A stretch of DNA of 64,000 nt, from the NCBI GenBank assembly GCA_002691205.1, contig NZHD01000029.1:1-64000 (forward strand), written 5' to 3'. Shown here piece after piece: positions 18,737-27,911 of this stretch; position 1 is the stretch's first letter, and the number at the start of each line of letters is the position of its first letter. The position numbers and the translations under genes were made by a program. Under the pieces are notes generated by a model that did not search any database, had not been told where the DNA came from, and was given only the letters and a program-made list of their open reading frames with translations. Source of the stretch: Deltaproteobacteria bacterium. Its GTDB lineage: Bacteria; Myxococcota_A; UBA9160; UBA4427.

Positions 18737-19819
18737 TTAAGCAAGTCCAAGACGTTCTAAGTCATCTTCATCGAGTCCAAGGTAGTGCCCGATTTCATGC
18801 CGCACCGTAATTTGAATCTGATCGATTAATTCATCTCGCGTACGACAGTGCTTTTCCAGATTTCGCTTAAACAAAAGGACTCTATCTAAGTCGGGCACCT
18901 GTTCGGTCAAGATGGCCTCGGTCCTCGGTATGCCCATAAATAAGCCTAGGATCTGAGGAGACACTCTCTCATTTTTAACCATCTCCACCGTTGGAAAATC
19001 CTCGACGACCAACGGAACGTTTTCAATATAAGCCCGAACAGAGGCTGGGAGATTTTTAACAGCTGCGTCCACCGCTTCGGAAAAAAAGGTATCGGATACT
19101 TCTAAGGGCATGGGAAACTGGATCGGGTCTAGCGAGCATGCACGTTGAAACGAAGCTTCGGAGGCGACCCGAGCTTCGTCAGACATCATGGGCGAAACAT
19201 CAGCCTCTTCTCCGTAAGCAATTCTCTCCAACACAAGACCCAGGCTGTACGCCACATGGGATGAATCCGGATCAACCATTGAGGTTCTTTCGAGCACCCG
19301 ACGAGCCGTTCGGTACTCCCCCATTTCAAAAAGAACATGGCCCTCAAAGGCACTGTAGGTTGGGTGATCCCCCATAGCCTTAAGAGAGCGACGAATCAAA
19401 AAGACGGCCCCCTGAAGGTCATCCTGATAAAACAGCGCCTTGCTCTTGAGGTAACAAATTTCAGCCTGAAAGGTGCTGTCCAACCGTGGGAGTAGAGCGC
19501 GTCCGGCCAAAAGCTCATCACAAGCCTCAAGCGCCAACCGATACTCAGCCAGCTCCTCGATCAAAATCTCAAGCCGGTTCATGTGCGCGGAGCTGAACTT
19601 TGGATCGGCCTCAATCGCACATTCAAACTCATAGAGAGACTCGTCCACGCGACCTTCGTCCCAAAGAATCTCGCCACGGCCGTTGTGAGCTTCCGCACCC
19701 CCGGGATGAGCCTTCAGAGCTTCTTCAAGCCACGCCAAAGCCTCCTCGACTCGGCCGCTGTGGGAGGCGTCCATTGCCTGATCGAGGCAATCCCAATATC
19801 GATCTTTATCGTTTTGCAT
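18737..19819 (-). CDS. TPR-repeat protein with C-terminal zincin-like metallopeptidase motif
   Basis: 360 aa from the ATG at 19819; the frame is open back to 19852. Residues 1-230 are tetratricopeptide-like repeats (AHNGRGEILWDEGRVDESL and later copies). The last 40 residues hold HEIGHYLGLDEDDLERLGL, matching the HExxHxxGxxDxxxxxLG signature of the small 'zincin_1' family of putative metallopeptidases, usually short stand-alone proteins. There is no signal peptide, so it is probably cytoplasmic. It precedes glcDEF by 38 bp. No substrate is known; the TPR part may choose partners. The domain call is firm, the function is open. Confidence 0.82.
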   Translation of the reverse strand: MQNDKDRYWDCLDQAMDASHSGRVEEALAWLEEALKAHPGGAEAHNGRGEILWDEGRVDESLYEFECAIEADPKFSSAHMNRLEILIEELAEYRLALEACDELLAGRALLPRLDSTFQAEICYLKSKALFYQDDLQGAVFLIRRSLKAMGDHPTYSAFEGHVLFEMGEYRTARRVLERTSMVDPDSSHVAYSLGLVLERIAYGEEADVSPMMSDEARVASEASFQRACSLDPIQFPMPLEVSDTFFSEAVDAAVKNLPASVRAYIENVPLVVEDFPTVEMVKNERVSPQILGLFMGIPRTEAILTEQVPDLDRVLLFKRNLEKHCRTRDELIDQIQITVRHEIGHYLGLDEDDLERLGLA

Positions 19820-19953
19820 TGAATAATCCGTACATTGGCGGCCCAGCAACATAGCAAAGCAGGAAGGCCTTCCCCCGGCACGAAACAGCGCGCTAGAATT
19901 GGGTCCCGTCGGAAATCACCTGATCCTTGATGTCCTTAAAGATTGGAAAAAAT

Positions 19954-20463
19954 ATGCCCCGCATCCTCCTTCAGGCTTGCTTCTTTCTCTTCAGCGTTTT
20001 TCTTTTGGGATGCGCCCCAACGGTTCCGCAAGGGGCCGCGTTCAAACCTCTAGCGGCTCCAGACGCGGCGGACACGCTCGTCTATGTGTATCGGCAGGAC
20101 TCCCTACGGGGACTCAGTGCGGTGGACCTTGAACTCGATGGAGAGAATCTCGGCCCCTTGCTGAACGGCGAATACCTCGCCTTCCTCTTAGATCCAGGTT
20201 CCCACGAGCTGCGGGCCCGGATGAAGTGGCTGCAGATGATTCCCCGCTCCTGGAATAGCCTTGAATTCAAAAGTCGCCCTGGGCAAACGATCTATCTTCG
20301 AGTCTGGGGAGCCTACGAAAAGGGGGCCAAGCCTATCCCAACGGGCTTAGACATCGCCCAGCCGAGCAACGAAAACGCAAAAGTCGGCCTTTTCCTAGGA
20401 ATCCAAAAGCCTGAAATCGCCGAAACAGAACTCAAGACCATGCGAAGGGCTACCGGTCGATAG
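19954..20463 (+). CDS. Small DUF2846-like lipoprotein
   Basis: 169 aa from the ATG at 19954 (the frame is open from 19927). A signal peptide ends in lipobox FLLGC, so it is a predicted lipoprotein. The mature region has the pattern of the DUF2846 family: a VYVYRQD strand, LDGENLGPLLNGEYLAFLLD, then HELRAR and PGQTIYLRVW. The domain is a small beta-rich, carboxypeptidase-regulatory-like fold of unknown function. It is monocistronic, divergent from the TPR-zincin gene; a 6-bp stem hairpin at 20486-20500 lies downstream without a T-tract. Confidence 0.75.
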   Translation: MPRILLQACFFLFSVFLLGCAPTVPQGAAFKPLAAPDAADTLVYVYRQDSLRGLSAVDLELDGENLGPLLNGEYLAFLLDPGSHELRARMKWLQMIPRSWNSLEFKSRPGQTIYLRVWGAYEKGAKPIPTGLDIAQPSNENAKVGLFLGIQKPEIAETELKTMRRATGR

Positions 20464-20534
20464 GGAAGCCTCCGAAGCTCACCCGAGAGCCCACGGCTCT
20501 TCAAGCGTCTAAGGCGCCAAAGGCGCGCCCACCG

Positions 20535-20555
20535 AAAAAGACCGCCTAGGCGGCC
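20535..20555 (-). terminator. Intrinsic terminator after the tRNA gene
   Basis: On the minus strand GCCGC-CTAG-GCGGT is followed by CTTTTT, about 20 bp past the tRNA 3' end. GC-rich stem, four-base loop and T-run are as expected for a factor-independent terminator of the tRNA transcript. Confidence 0.7.
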
Positions 20556-20576
20556 TAACGCGGGGGAGAGGGAATA

Positions 20577-20652
20577 TGGTGGGCCCTCTCGGATTTGAAC
20601 CGAGGACCATCCAGTTATGAGCCGGGTGCTCTAACCACTGAGCTAAGGGCCC
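20577..20652 (-). tRNA. tRNA with CAT anticodon, probably tRNA-Ile2 (lysidine-modified)
   Basis: 76 nt including an encoded CCA. The acceptor stem GGGCCCT pairs perfectly with AGGGCCC; the D arm is GCTC...GAGC, the anticodon loop CTCATAA (anticodon at 20617-20619) and the T arm CTCGG-TTCGAAT-CCGAG. The body closely resembles bacterial tRNA-Ile2 (CTTAGCTCAGTGGTTAGAGC, variable loop TGGTC), whose C34 is changed to lysidine by TilS to read AUA. Elongator tRNA-Met is the alternative. The first pair of the anticodon stem is a C-A mismatch. An intrinsic terminator follows. Confidence 0.93.
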
Positions 20653-20774
20653 CGGACCTCATACTACCTCATTAAGAGCGAGATCCGAGTCGCCGAATTC
20701 GAATTCTCCTCAAGCCTCCCACTGATTGCGAATCGGCCATTGTCTACGACCCCTCTTCCTGTAAGAATTCCGGT

Positions 20775-22121
20775 ATGACTGAATCTCAACCGAAAGCAAC
20801 AGTAGCGATCGTTGGAGGCGCAACAGCCGGGGCTGAAGTCGCCGCCCGGTTAGCGGAACGAGGGATCCAAGTCGTGGTCTTCGACCAAAACGCCAAACCG
20901 TTTGGAAAAATCGAAGATGGTCTTCCGCGATGGCACGAAGGTCTCCGCAACAAGGAATATGCAAATATTCAGAAGAAGCTCTCTCTTCCTCTGGTCGAGT
21001 TTGTCCCGAATACTCGCATCGGAGAAGACATCGCTTTCAGTGACCTTGTTCAAGAATGGGGCTTTACGTCAGTTGTCCTCGCCAACGGTGCCTGGCGAGA
21101 CCGTCCTCTCCCCATCGAAGGATCGGAGCGCTACATCAACAAAGGCTTGGTGTATCAAAATCCTTTTGTCATTGCTTTCAACCACCAAGACGACTCAAGT
21201 TGGTCCGGTGAGATACCGGAGATCATCGACGGAAGCATTGTCGTCGGCGGTGGACTGGCCTCCATTGATGTCGCCAAAATCGTCACTCTGACCTGCACCC
21301 AAAGAGCACTGGCTGAACGAAATATCCATGTGGATATCGTCAAACTTGAAATCAAGGGGATTCCTAAAACTCTTGCCGCCCACGATTTAAACTGGGAAGA
21401 ACTTGGACTTGAAGGATGCACTATCTACTACAGAAGACGCCTTGAAGACATGCCTCTCATTGAGATTCCAGGTGATGCCGATGAGGCTCGGGTGGAAAAG
21501 ATTCGGAAATCTCGATTGACCATGCTCAATAAAGCCAGTGAAAAATTTAAGCTGAAGGTCGAACCGCTCTCTGCTCCCGATGAATTGTTAATCGAAAATG
21601 AATCCGTCGCTGGAATTCGTTTTCGAAGAACTCAGATCGAAGGCAAGCGAGTGATTTCTACAGATGAAACCTATGAACGGCGTGGACCCGTAGTCCTCAG
21701 CTCCATCGGAAGCATTCCCGAGCCCATCGAGGGAATCTCGATGAAAGGGGAACTCATCGACTATTCAGACTGGGACTATGGACGACTTGAGGATTACCCA
21801 ACGGTTTTCTCAGTTGGAAATATTGTTACTGGAAAGGGCAACATTGTTGCCTCACGCAAACATGCCAGCAGCGTGTCTCAGCAGGCCATCGAAGTTTATC
21901 TTGGAATTGCCGATGAGGAGGAAGGCCAAGACGGCCCCCCTCTGGCGGCAGACTCCTTCACTGAAGAGTTGGCTGCCTCTGTGAGCGAACATGCTCAAGG
22001 TCAACCTCCCATCAGCGAAGCAGGATATGAATCCCTTATGAATCGTGTCACCCGGCGACAACAAGAAGTCAGCTATACCGGAAGTCTCGATTCCTGGCTT
22101 CAGGGCCTCACTGCATCCTAA
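20775..22121 (+). CDS. FAD/NAD(P)-binding oxidoreductase, ferredoxin-reductase-like
   Basis: 448 aa. N-terminal dinucleotide fold VAIVGGATAGAEVAARLAERG (residues 10-30), a variant of GxGxxG with Ala and Thr inside; second dinucleotide fold GSIVVGGGLASIDVAKI (about 156-172). A C-terminal FAD-closing motif is visible at PTVFSVGNIVTGKGNIV. The layout matches the adrenodoxin-reductase / glutamate-synthase-small-chain branch, with no Fe-S cysteines and no redox CxxC. The substrate or partner (ferredoxin?) is unknown. It sits alone between the tRNA and rpoD; the last 60 residues are hydrophilic and less family-like. Confidence 0.75.
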   Translation: MTESQPKATVAIVGGATAGAEVAARLAERGIQVVVFDQNAKPFGKIEDGLPRWHEGLRNKEYANIQKKLSLPLVEFVPNTRIGEDIAFSDLVQEWGFTSVVLANGAWRDRPLPIEGSERYINKGLVYQNPFVIAFNHQDDSSWSGEIPEIIDGSIVVGGGLASIDVAKIVTLTCTQRALAERNIHVDIVKLEIKGIPKTLAAHDLNWEELGLEGCTIYYRRRLEDMPLIEIPGDADEARVEKIRKSRLTMLNKASEKFKLKVEPLSAPDELLIENESVAGIRFRRTQIEGKRVISTDETYERRGPVVLSSIGSIPEPIEGISMKGELIDYSDWDYGRLEDYPTVFSVGNIVTGKGNIVASRKHASSVSQQAIEVYLGIADEEEGQDGPPLAADSFTEELAASVSEHAQGQPPISEAGYESLMNRVTRRQQEVSYTGSLDSWLQGLTAS

Positions 22122-22238
22122 AGAGCTGGGGCTCGCGTAAGGCCACACGCAAGGGGAAACCTTGGCGCGCTTTCCCTCAGCGCCTCATTGCGAAGCTCTG
22201 AAAACGCTCGTCAGTCGGTGCATTGCCTTAGCGCCTGA

Positions 22239-23921
22239 CTAGCGGTCTAAAAACCCTTTCAATGCGCGGCTTCGAGAAGGGTGCCTCAATTTTCGAAGAG
22301 CCTTGGCTTCAATTTGCCGGACCCGTTCCCGGGTCACTTCAAAGCCCTGTCCCACTTCTTCTAAAGTACGGTTCGAGTCGCCTGTCAAACCAAAGCGTAA
22401 CTCCAACACGCGGGCTTCTCGAGGGGCCAAGGTCGCAAGGAGTTCCTTGGTCTGAGCCGCAAGGTTCGAATGAATGACCGCGTCCTGAGGACTCACCGCA
22501 TTGGGATCCTCGATCAAGTCGGCCAAGGAGCTGTCTTCTTCCTCTCCCACTGGCGTTTCAAGACTAATGGGCTCGCGTGCAATCTTGAGAACCGTTCTCA
22601 CTTTTTCAATCGGAATTTCTAACTTTTCAGAAAGCTCTTCTGGGTCCGGTTCACGACCTAACGCTTGGACAAGATGACGCGTGGTTCGAACTAGTTTATT
22701 AATTGTTTCGATCATGTGGACCGGAATCCGAATCGTGCGTGACTGATCCGCGATCGCTCGCGTAATGGCTTGACGGATCCACCAAGTCGCATACGTCGAG
22801 AACTTATAGCCCCGTTGATACTCAAACTTATCAACGGCCTTCATCAAACCAATGTTGCCTTCCTGAATCAAGTCGAGGAACTGCAAACCACGATTTGTGT
22901 ATTTCTTAGCAATGGAGACCACAAGACGAAGGTTCGCTTCAATCATCTCGCTCTTCGCCTTCTGAGTCACGACTTCTAATCGACTCGAAGTCTCCAGAGC
23001 CTGGGCGACTTCATCCGCAGACATCCGCAAATCTGATTCCAAAGCGGTGCGCAATTTCTGAATTTCGATCAGTTCTAAGCGAACAGACTCGATGGCAACC
23101 TTATCACCCCCCAGATCTTCAAGACACTTTTTGCCCTGACTGCTCTGCTTCTGAGCGCGCTCCGCAGCTTTGAAAAACTCTTTTTCCTCCATCTCATATT
23201 CGGCACACAAGGAATGGCTTCTATCCTTCATGATCAAGAAGGACTCATGGGCTTCTTCAAGGCATTTCTTGATCTCTTGAACCCGCCTGCTTGAAAAGCG
23301 AGCCGTCCTCAAAGCCAAAACACATTCTCGAGCCTTTTCCTCAATCTCTCCGGAGAGCCGATCCCGAGTGGCCTTCTTCGATCGAGGGTTCATCAAAGAA
23401 TCTCGACGGCGAACCAACTCAGGTTCAATGCTCCGGACAACCTCGATCGCCGCTTCAAACTTCGCTTGCATTTCTTCGACGGGAGGCGCCTCGTCTCCCT
23501 CCTGTAGATCCACGGCATCTTGAAGCTGGATCTCCTCCTGATTCAACCGTATGCCCAGGTCAAGAATGGCACTCAAGCCCGAATTACTCGCCAGAATCGC
23601 AACCTCCTGAGCGATGACCCCAGACTCAATTCGCTTCGCAATTTCCACCTCTCCCTCGCGGGTTAAGAGAGAGACTTGACCCATATCACGCAAATAGACA
23701 CGGACCGGGTCACTCGAAGCAGTCGATTTTTCAGAACTGGCTTCAGTTCTAGACTTTCGAGTCGAGCGAGCTTTTCTCGCTCCTGGGCGAGAGGGCGCTC
23801 CGGCTTCGTCTAACTTGGCACCGGAGGTGTCTTCGACTTCACCAGCAGCTTTTTTTTCAGCCGCTTTCTCTGTCTTCGTTGAACCAACGATTTTAAGGGA
23901 CGTTCTTGCGTTTGAGGCCAT
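22239..23921 (-). CDS. rpoD: Primary sigma factor RpoD (sigma-70)
   Basis: 560 aa. The region 1.2 motif [20 protein letters not shown] is near residues 71-90. Regions 2.1-2.4 are seen as [20 protein letters not shown] and then [15 protein letters not shown]. Regions 3 and 4 include [19 protein letters not shown] and the HTH region ending [17 protein letters not shown]. The N-terminus is a short Lys/Ala/Ser-rich stretch with no recognisable region 1.1, and the insert between 1.2 and 2.1 is shorter than in E. coli. SD AGGAGA is separated from ATG by a run of nine C (23922-23930). Last gene of rpsU-dnaG-rpoD. Confidence 0.97.
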   Translation of the reverse strand: MASNARTSLKIVGSTKTEKAAEKKAAGEVEDTSGAKLDEAGAPSRPGARKARSTRKSRTEASSEKSTASSDPVRVYLRDMGQVSLLTREGEVEIAKRIESGVIAQEVAILASNSGLSAILDLGIRLNQEEIQLQDAVDLQEGDEAPPVEEMQAKFEAAIEVVRSIEPELVRRRDSLMNPRSKKATRDRLSGEIEEKARECVLALRTARFSSRRVQEIKKCLEEAHESFLIMKDRSHSLCAEYEMEEKEFFKAAERAQKQSSQGKKCLEDLGGDKVAIESVRLELIEIQKLRTALESDLRMSADEVAQALETSSRLEVVTQKAKSEMIEANLRLVVSIAKKYTNRGLQFLDLIQEGNIGLMKAVDKFEYQRGYKFSTYATWWIRQAITRAIADQSRTIRIPVHMIETINKLVRTTRHLVQALGREPDPEELSEKLEIPIEKVRTVLKIAREPISLETPVGEEEDSSLADLIEDPNAVSPQDAVIHSNLAAQTKELLATLAPREARVLELRFGLTGDSNRTLEEVGQGFEVTRERVRQIEAKALRKLRHPSRSRALKGFLDR

Positions 23922-23996
23922 GGGGGGGGGTCTCCTAGAAATTCAGCATGGAACTGAGCTCAGCAACAAAATCAGACTGGAACTTCAATTCCTCGA

Positions 23997-25799
23997 TCAG
24001 GGTGGATATTGCAGTACTTCTCGATTTTTCAATGCCTTCCGGCGTTCAATCAGTTCCTGCCTTTCGGTGAGGAGCTGCACATGGTTTGCATCGGGTTCCG
24101 ATAGTCTTCTCTTGAGTTCCTGTTCACGAACTTCCAAATCTTTCATTTGGTAACGATCCAGCAGTTGGGTAAAAACGGTTTCAGCCGGAGTTTCAGTTGA
24201 AATCACTGATTCCTCGACCATCACCTCTCTTAACATGCCCATCTGCTCGGATGAAAGACGATGCTCCATGGCATCAAAATCAATAAACCCTCTTTCATCC
24301 AAGATCCCTGCGGACACTGCGTCCACGAGTTCAAGTATGAGTGCCTTCCAAGTGCCCTCAGGTAACACACGATTAATTTCAGAAACCCGATCTTCTGTCA
24401 AAAACGTAGGGTGATGACACAAGATAGCTCCGAGCATCCTTAGATGCCTATCCTCTGGGGAATTCTGTCGTGATGGGAACTTTTCAACTGGAGAATTCCG
24501 CTGCTTTTCGGAGGCTTGCCCCCTGCGTTCCTCTCGAACCACGGCTTCCACGGCCCCTGCATCAGTCGCGGTCGCCATCGCCAGGCGACGCGTATATTCG
24601 CTTCGCTCCACCGGGTCACTGATTCTCGAAATCAACTGAGCCACATGGCGTACGGCGTCTGCTTTGTCTCCAGGGGAAGACCCCACTGATCGCATCACCC
24701 GGTGTATCACGACTTCCACCGCATCTCTTGCACCGTCCACTACTTGCCTAAGAGACTCCGCACCGTGATCCATTAAGAAATCATCGGGATCAAAACCCTT
24801 CGGCAACACCACCGCCCGTACCCGAAGGCCCGACGGGAGTAGAATCTCTAAGGCTCTTTCCATAGCTTTCTGACCAGCAGCATCCCCGTCGAAGAGCAAA
24901 CTCACTTGTTTCGTTCGACGTTTTAGATCTTGGGCATGATCAGGCGTGAGCGCCGTACCGCAAGTCGCGACAGACTCTCCTAGGTCGGCTCGGGCGAGGG
25001 CGATCGCGTCGAAATAGCCTTCGCATACAATCGCTCGACCTGCGCGACGAATTGGTTCAAGGGCGTGCGGATACCCGTAAAAAACGCGACGTTTTTGATA
25101 AACGAGACTCTCCGTCGTGTTGAGATACTTTGGCTCTTGATCAGGGAGTAAGGACCGACCACCGAAAGCAATCACTCGACCTCGAACATCTTGAATCGGA
25201 AAGGTCACTCGTCCGCGCAAACGGTCGTAATGCCCTCCAGAGGACCGAACCGACAATAGCCCCGCCGCCACTCCAAACTCAGGACGGATGTGGGCGCGCT
25301 CAAAGGCCAAAGCCAGCGTGTCCCAAGTATCGGGCGCATAGCCCAGTCCAAATCGCTCAATCGTGCCCGCATCCAGGCCTCTGCGCTGAAGGTACTCCAT
25401 CGCTGTCTTGCCAGTCGGAAGCAACAGTTGCTCGCGATAACAGCGCTGAGCCTCTTCCAAGGCTCCCAAAAGGCCTTCCGTCTCGCCTCGATCATGACGA
25501 TCTGATTCGGGGACTTCGACGCCGTTTTCAGCCGCAAGCGTACGGACCGCTTCTGGAAACGTCAGGTTCTCGTGCTTCACGAGAAAGGTGATCGCGTTGC
25601 CCCCTTCTCCACAGCCAAAGCAATGAAAAATTTGGCGATCCATGTTGACGTTAAACGAGGGCGTCTTTTCCTGGTGAAAAGGACACAAGCCTTTCCAGTT
25701 CCGCCCAGCAGGCTTCAGTTCAACGTATCGCCCGATGAGGCCGACAATGTCGGCCCGATCACGGACTTCTTGGATCGTCGCTTCCGGGATGAGACCCAA
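23997..25799 (-). CDS. dnaG: DNA primase
   Basis: 600 aa. The N-terminal zinc ribbon has ligands C39, H42, C60 and C63 (CPFH...CFGCG). The RNA-polymerase/TOPRIM core includes IVCEGYFDAIALARA (catalytic Glu) and LLFDGDAAGQKAMERA (DxD-type metal site). The C-terminal 150 residues should be the helicase-binding domain. It starts at TTG: the codon before is a stop, and GAGGA lies five bases upstream, so this TTG is almost certainly right. It makes RNA primers for replication. Middle gene of the classical macromolecular-synthesis operon. Confidence 0.96.
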   Translation of the reverse strand: MGLIPEATIQEVRDRADIVGLIGRYVELKPAGRNWKGLCPFHQEKTPSFNVNMDRQIFHCFGCGEGGNAITFLVKHENLTFPEAVRTLAAENGVEVPESDRHDRGETEGLLGALEEAQRCYREQLLLPTGKTAMEYLQRRGLDAGTIERFGLGYAPDTWDTLALAFERAHIRPEFGVAAGLLSVRSSGGHYDRLRGRVTFPIQDVRGRVIAFGGRSLLPDQEPKYLNTTESLVYQKRRVFYGYPHALEPIRRAGRAIVCEGYFDAIALARADLGESVATCGTALTPDHAQDLKRRTKQVSLLFDGDAAGQKAMERALEILLPSGLRVRAVVLPKGFDPDDFLMDHGAESLRQVVDGARDAVEVVIHRVMRSVGSSPGDKADAVRHVAQLISRISDPVERSEYTRRLAMATATDAGAVEAVVREERRGQASEKQRNSPVEKFPSRQNSPEDRHLRMLGAILCHHPTFLTEDRVSEINRVLPEGTWKALILELVDAVSAGILDERGFIDFDAMEHRLSSEQMGMLREVMVEESVISTETPAETVFTQLLDRYQMKDLEVREQELKRRLSEPDANHVQLLTERQELIERRKALKNREVLQYPP

Positions 25800-25834
25800 T
25801 TACTTCCTCATTCCGATACAGCTGCCGTCATCCG

Positions 25835-26032
25835 CTAAGGAACTTGGCGCCTGATCTTCTTGATTGCACGTTTTCGAGCGGCGGCCGCCTTCTTCTTCTT
25901 ACGAATGCTGGGCTTGTCGTAATACTCACGGCGCCGTAGCTCCGTGAGGATTCCAGCCTTTTCGCAAGCCTTCTTAAAACGGCGCAACGCTTGTTCAATG
26001 GACTCGTTATCTTTGACCTTAATGACCGACAT
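25835..26032 (-). CDS. rpsU: Ribosomal protein bS21
   Basis: 65 aa from the ATG at 26032. The frame is open to 26080, but the conserved protein begins with [19 protein letters not shown], so the upstream extension is rejected. The rest is basic ([20 protein letters not shown]). Part of the 30S subunit and needed for early initiation. First gene of rpsU-dnaG-rpoD, 35 bp before dnaG. Confidence 0.96.
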   Translation of the reverse strand: MSVIKVKDNESIEQALRRFKKACEKAGILTELRRREYYDKPSIRKKKKAAAARKRAIKKIRRQVP

Positions 26033-26369
26033 GTACCCTGTTGACTCCCAGCAATCGCTGTTTTCCTGAACGAAAAACAACTTTGAATGCGACGATGAAT
26101 TTAAAAATAGAACGAAGGTTCAAGCCTTGTTGATTTTCTAACAGCTTGCCCAACCCGCCCTTACAGCCAAACCCGACCTATCTCGACGGCCGCGTTTCTC
26201 TGCTTAATCCCTTAGATCCACTTAGATCGTATGATGCTTTTGAGTATCTCGCTCGGATCACAGACTCCTCTTTATCGATGCGAACCAAAGAGACCCTCCG
26301 TTCTTCCGTCCCCCGCCGCTCAGTACTCATGCAGAGGACTCGCTAACGTAGCGCACGCCGACAGGCGAC
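26033..26369. other. Intergenic region upstream of rpsU
   Basis: 337 bp between the rpsU start and the hisF stop. It should hold the rpsU-dnaG-rpoD promoter(s) on the minus strand and the end of the his transcript. An AT-rich block around 26090-26145 is the likeliest promoter site, but no convincing -35/-10 pair is seen. A 66-codon TTG-start reading frame (26146-26346, plus) lacks a ribosome-binding site and family resemblance and is not called. Confidence 0.4.
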
Positions 26370-27200
26370 TCAAGATAATGGCAATTGAGCCTCGGCCTCG
26401 GAAGACGGAGACCTCACCCCAATCCCCTGTTCAATCAGCTCTTTTTTGACTCGGGCCACAGTGGTTTCGCCAAAATGGAAAATAGAGGCCGCTAGAGCCG
26501 CCTGCGCTCCCCCTTCCCCGGGGCCTTCGCCTAGGGCGGAGGCTAAATCCACTGCACTTCCTCCCCCGCCGGATGCGATCACGGGTACGCCCACACGGTC
26601 TGAAACAGCCCGGAGCAAGCCTAGATCATAGCCGCTCTTGGTTCCGTCCCGATCCATACTGGTGAGAAGGATCTCTCCGGCCCCAGCCAGAGACATCTGC
26701 TCCGCCCAATCCACCGCGTCAATCCCAGTGGGTCTTCGACCGCCATGCGTGTAGACCTCCCAGCTCTTTGGAGGACCCAATTCCCCGTCGGCCTTCACAC
26801 CACGAGCATCAATGGCCAAGACGAGGTTTGCACTACCGATTTTCGCGGCCGCTTCAGCGACCAAATCTGGGTTGTAAATCGCAGCCGTCATAATGGAGAC
26901 CTTATCGGCACCCGCGTTCAATAGATCACGAATATCTTGGATGGACCTCACGCCTCCACCCACCGTGAGGGGCATAAAAACCGTCTCGGCTGTTCGAGAA
27001 ACCACGTCCATCAAGATCCCCCGCTCTTCATGCGAGGCTGTGATATCGAGAAACGTAATCTCGTCCGCCTCCTGACGATCATAAACCTGCGCGACTTGAA
27101 CAGGATCTCCGCAGTCCACATGATCCACGTACTGCACACCTTTGACGACTCGGCCCTGATCTACATCTAAACAGGGAATAATTCTTTTAAAAAGTGTCAT
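26370..27200 (-). CDS. hisF: Imidazole glycerol phosphate synthase, cyclase subunit
   Basis: 276 aa. Half-barrel motifs are [15 protein letters not shown] with catalytic Asp near residue 12, [17 protein letters not shown] with the second catalytic Asp, [27 protein letters not shown] and [12 protein letters not shown]. With HisH it forms IGP and AICAR from PRFAR in histidine synthesis. It is about 20 residues longer than usual, from a small Gly-rich insert (GEGPGEGG) near residue 227 and a polar tail. Its ATG overlaps the hisH stop (ATGA). hisA, which often lies between hisH and hisF, is absent here. Confidence 0.95.
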   Translation of the reverse strand: MTLFKRIIPCLDVDQGRVVKGVQYVDHVDCGDPVQVAQVYDRQEADEITFLDITASHEERGILMDVVSRTAETVFMPLTVGGGVRSIQDIRDLLNAGADKVSIMTAAIYNPDLVAEAAAKIGSANLVLAIDARGVKADGELGPPKSWEVYTHGGRRPTGIDAVDWAEQMSLAGAGEILLTSMDRDGTKSGYDLGLLRAVSDRVGVPVIASGGGGSAVDLASALGEGPGEGGAQAALAASIFHFGETTVARVKKELIEQGIGVRSPSSEAEAQLPLS

Positions 27201-27844
27201 CGACTCTGCTCCACCCAGTTGCAGTACGCATCTAACAACCGCTTTCCGGCTTGCTGACTTTTTTCTGGATGGAACTGAACCGCAAACACCGAACCCTTTG
27301 CCACCGCCGCTGTAAATTCAGAACCATACTCACAAACACCCGCCACCACGGAAGGGTCAGAAGGGACCGGACGATACGAATGCACGAAATAAAAATCATC
27401 CGACTCTGGCAGGTCGACCAACATCGGGTGGTCACCCATAAAACGAACGCGGTTCCAGCCAATATGCGGAACCAAAAGACGAGAACCGTCGTCGGCTTGC
27501 TCCTCAAACCTCTCAACACGCCCTTCAAAGTGCCCAAAACCAGGGATCGGGCCGTGTTCGTCGCCCTCTTCAAATAACACCTGCAGACCTAGGCAAAGCC
27601 CTAAGTAGGGCCTTCCGCTCGCCACAGCCCGGAGAACCGCTTCCTGAAGACCGCTCTCACGAAGATGAGTCAACGCATCTTTAAAGGCACCTGCTCCGGG
27701 AAGCACGACACCGTCCGCCCCATCAATCCTTTCTGGTGAATCACCCGGCACAACGATCAGACCGCTGCGCTCCAAGGCCTTAGCCACACTCCGAAGGTTT
27801 CCTGCACCATAGTCAACAAGCGCCACTCGAGCCTTGGAAGTCAA
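27197..27844 (-). CDS. hisH: Imidazole glycerol phosphate synthase, glutamine amidotransferase subunit
   Basis: 215 aa class I glutamine amidotransferase. The nucleophile Cys is in [15 protein letters not shown], and the His/Glu pair is in QFHPEKSQ. It supplies ammonia to HisF. The frame starts at TTG 27844; GTG at 27826, preceded by AAGG, gives the shorter start [14 protein letters not shown] and is equally likely. It overlaps hisF by 4 bases and lies 67 bp after hisB. Confidence 0.95.
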   Translation of the reverse strand: MTSKARVALVDYGAGNLRSVAKALERSGLIVVPGDSPERIDGADGVVLPGAGAFKDALTHLRESGLQEAVLRAVASGRPYLGLCLGLQVLFEEGDEHGPIPGFGHFEGRVERFEEQADDGSRLLVPHIGWNRVRFMGDHPMLVDLPESDDFYFVHSYRPVPSDPSVVAGVCEYGSEFTAAVAKGSVFAVQFHPEKSQQAGKRLLDAYCNWVEQSR

Positions 27845-27911
27845 AACGCAACGACCTCGGCTTCACGCTCATCAAAGCAAACTTTTGACCACAAGAGGAA
27901 AGACATTCGAA

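Noticed and set aside
26146-26346. 66-codon TTG frame between rpsU and hisF
   Set aside because: No Shine-Dalgarno, low-complexity Pro/Arg/Ser composition, no recognised domain.
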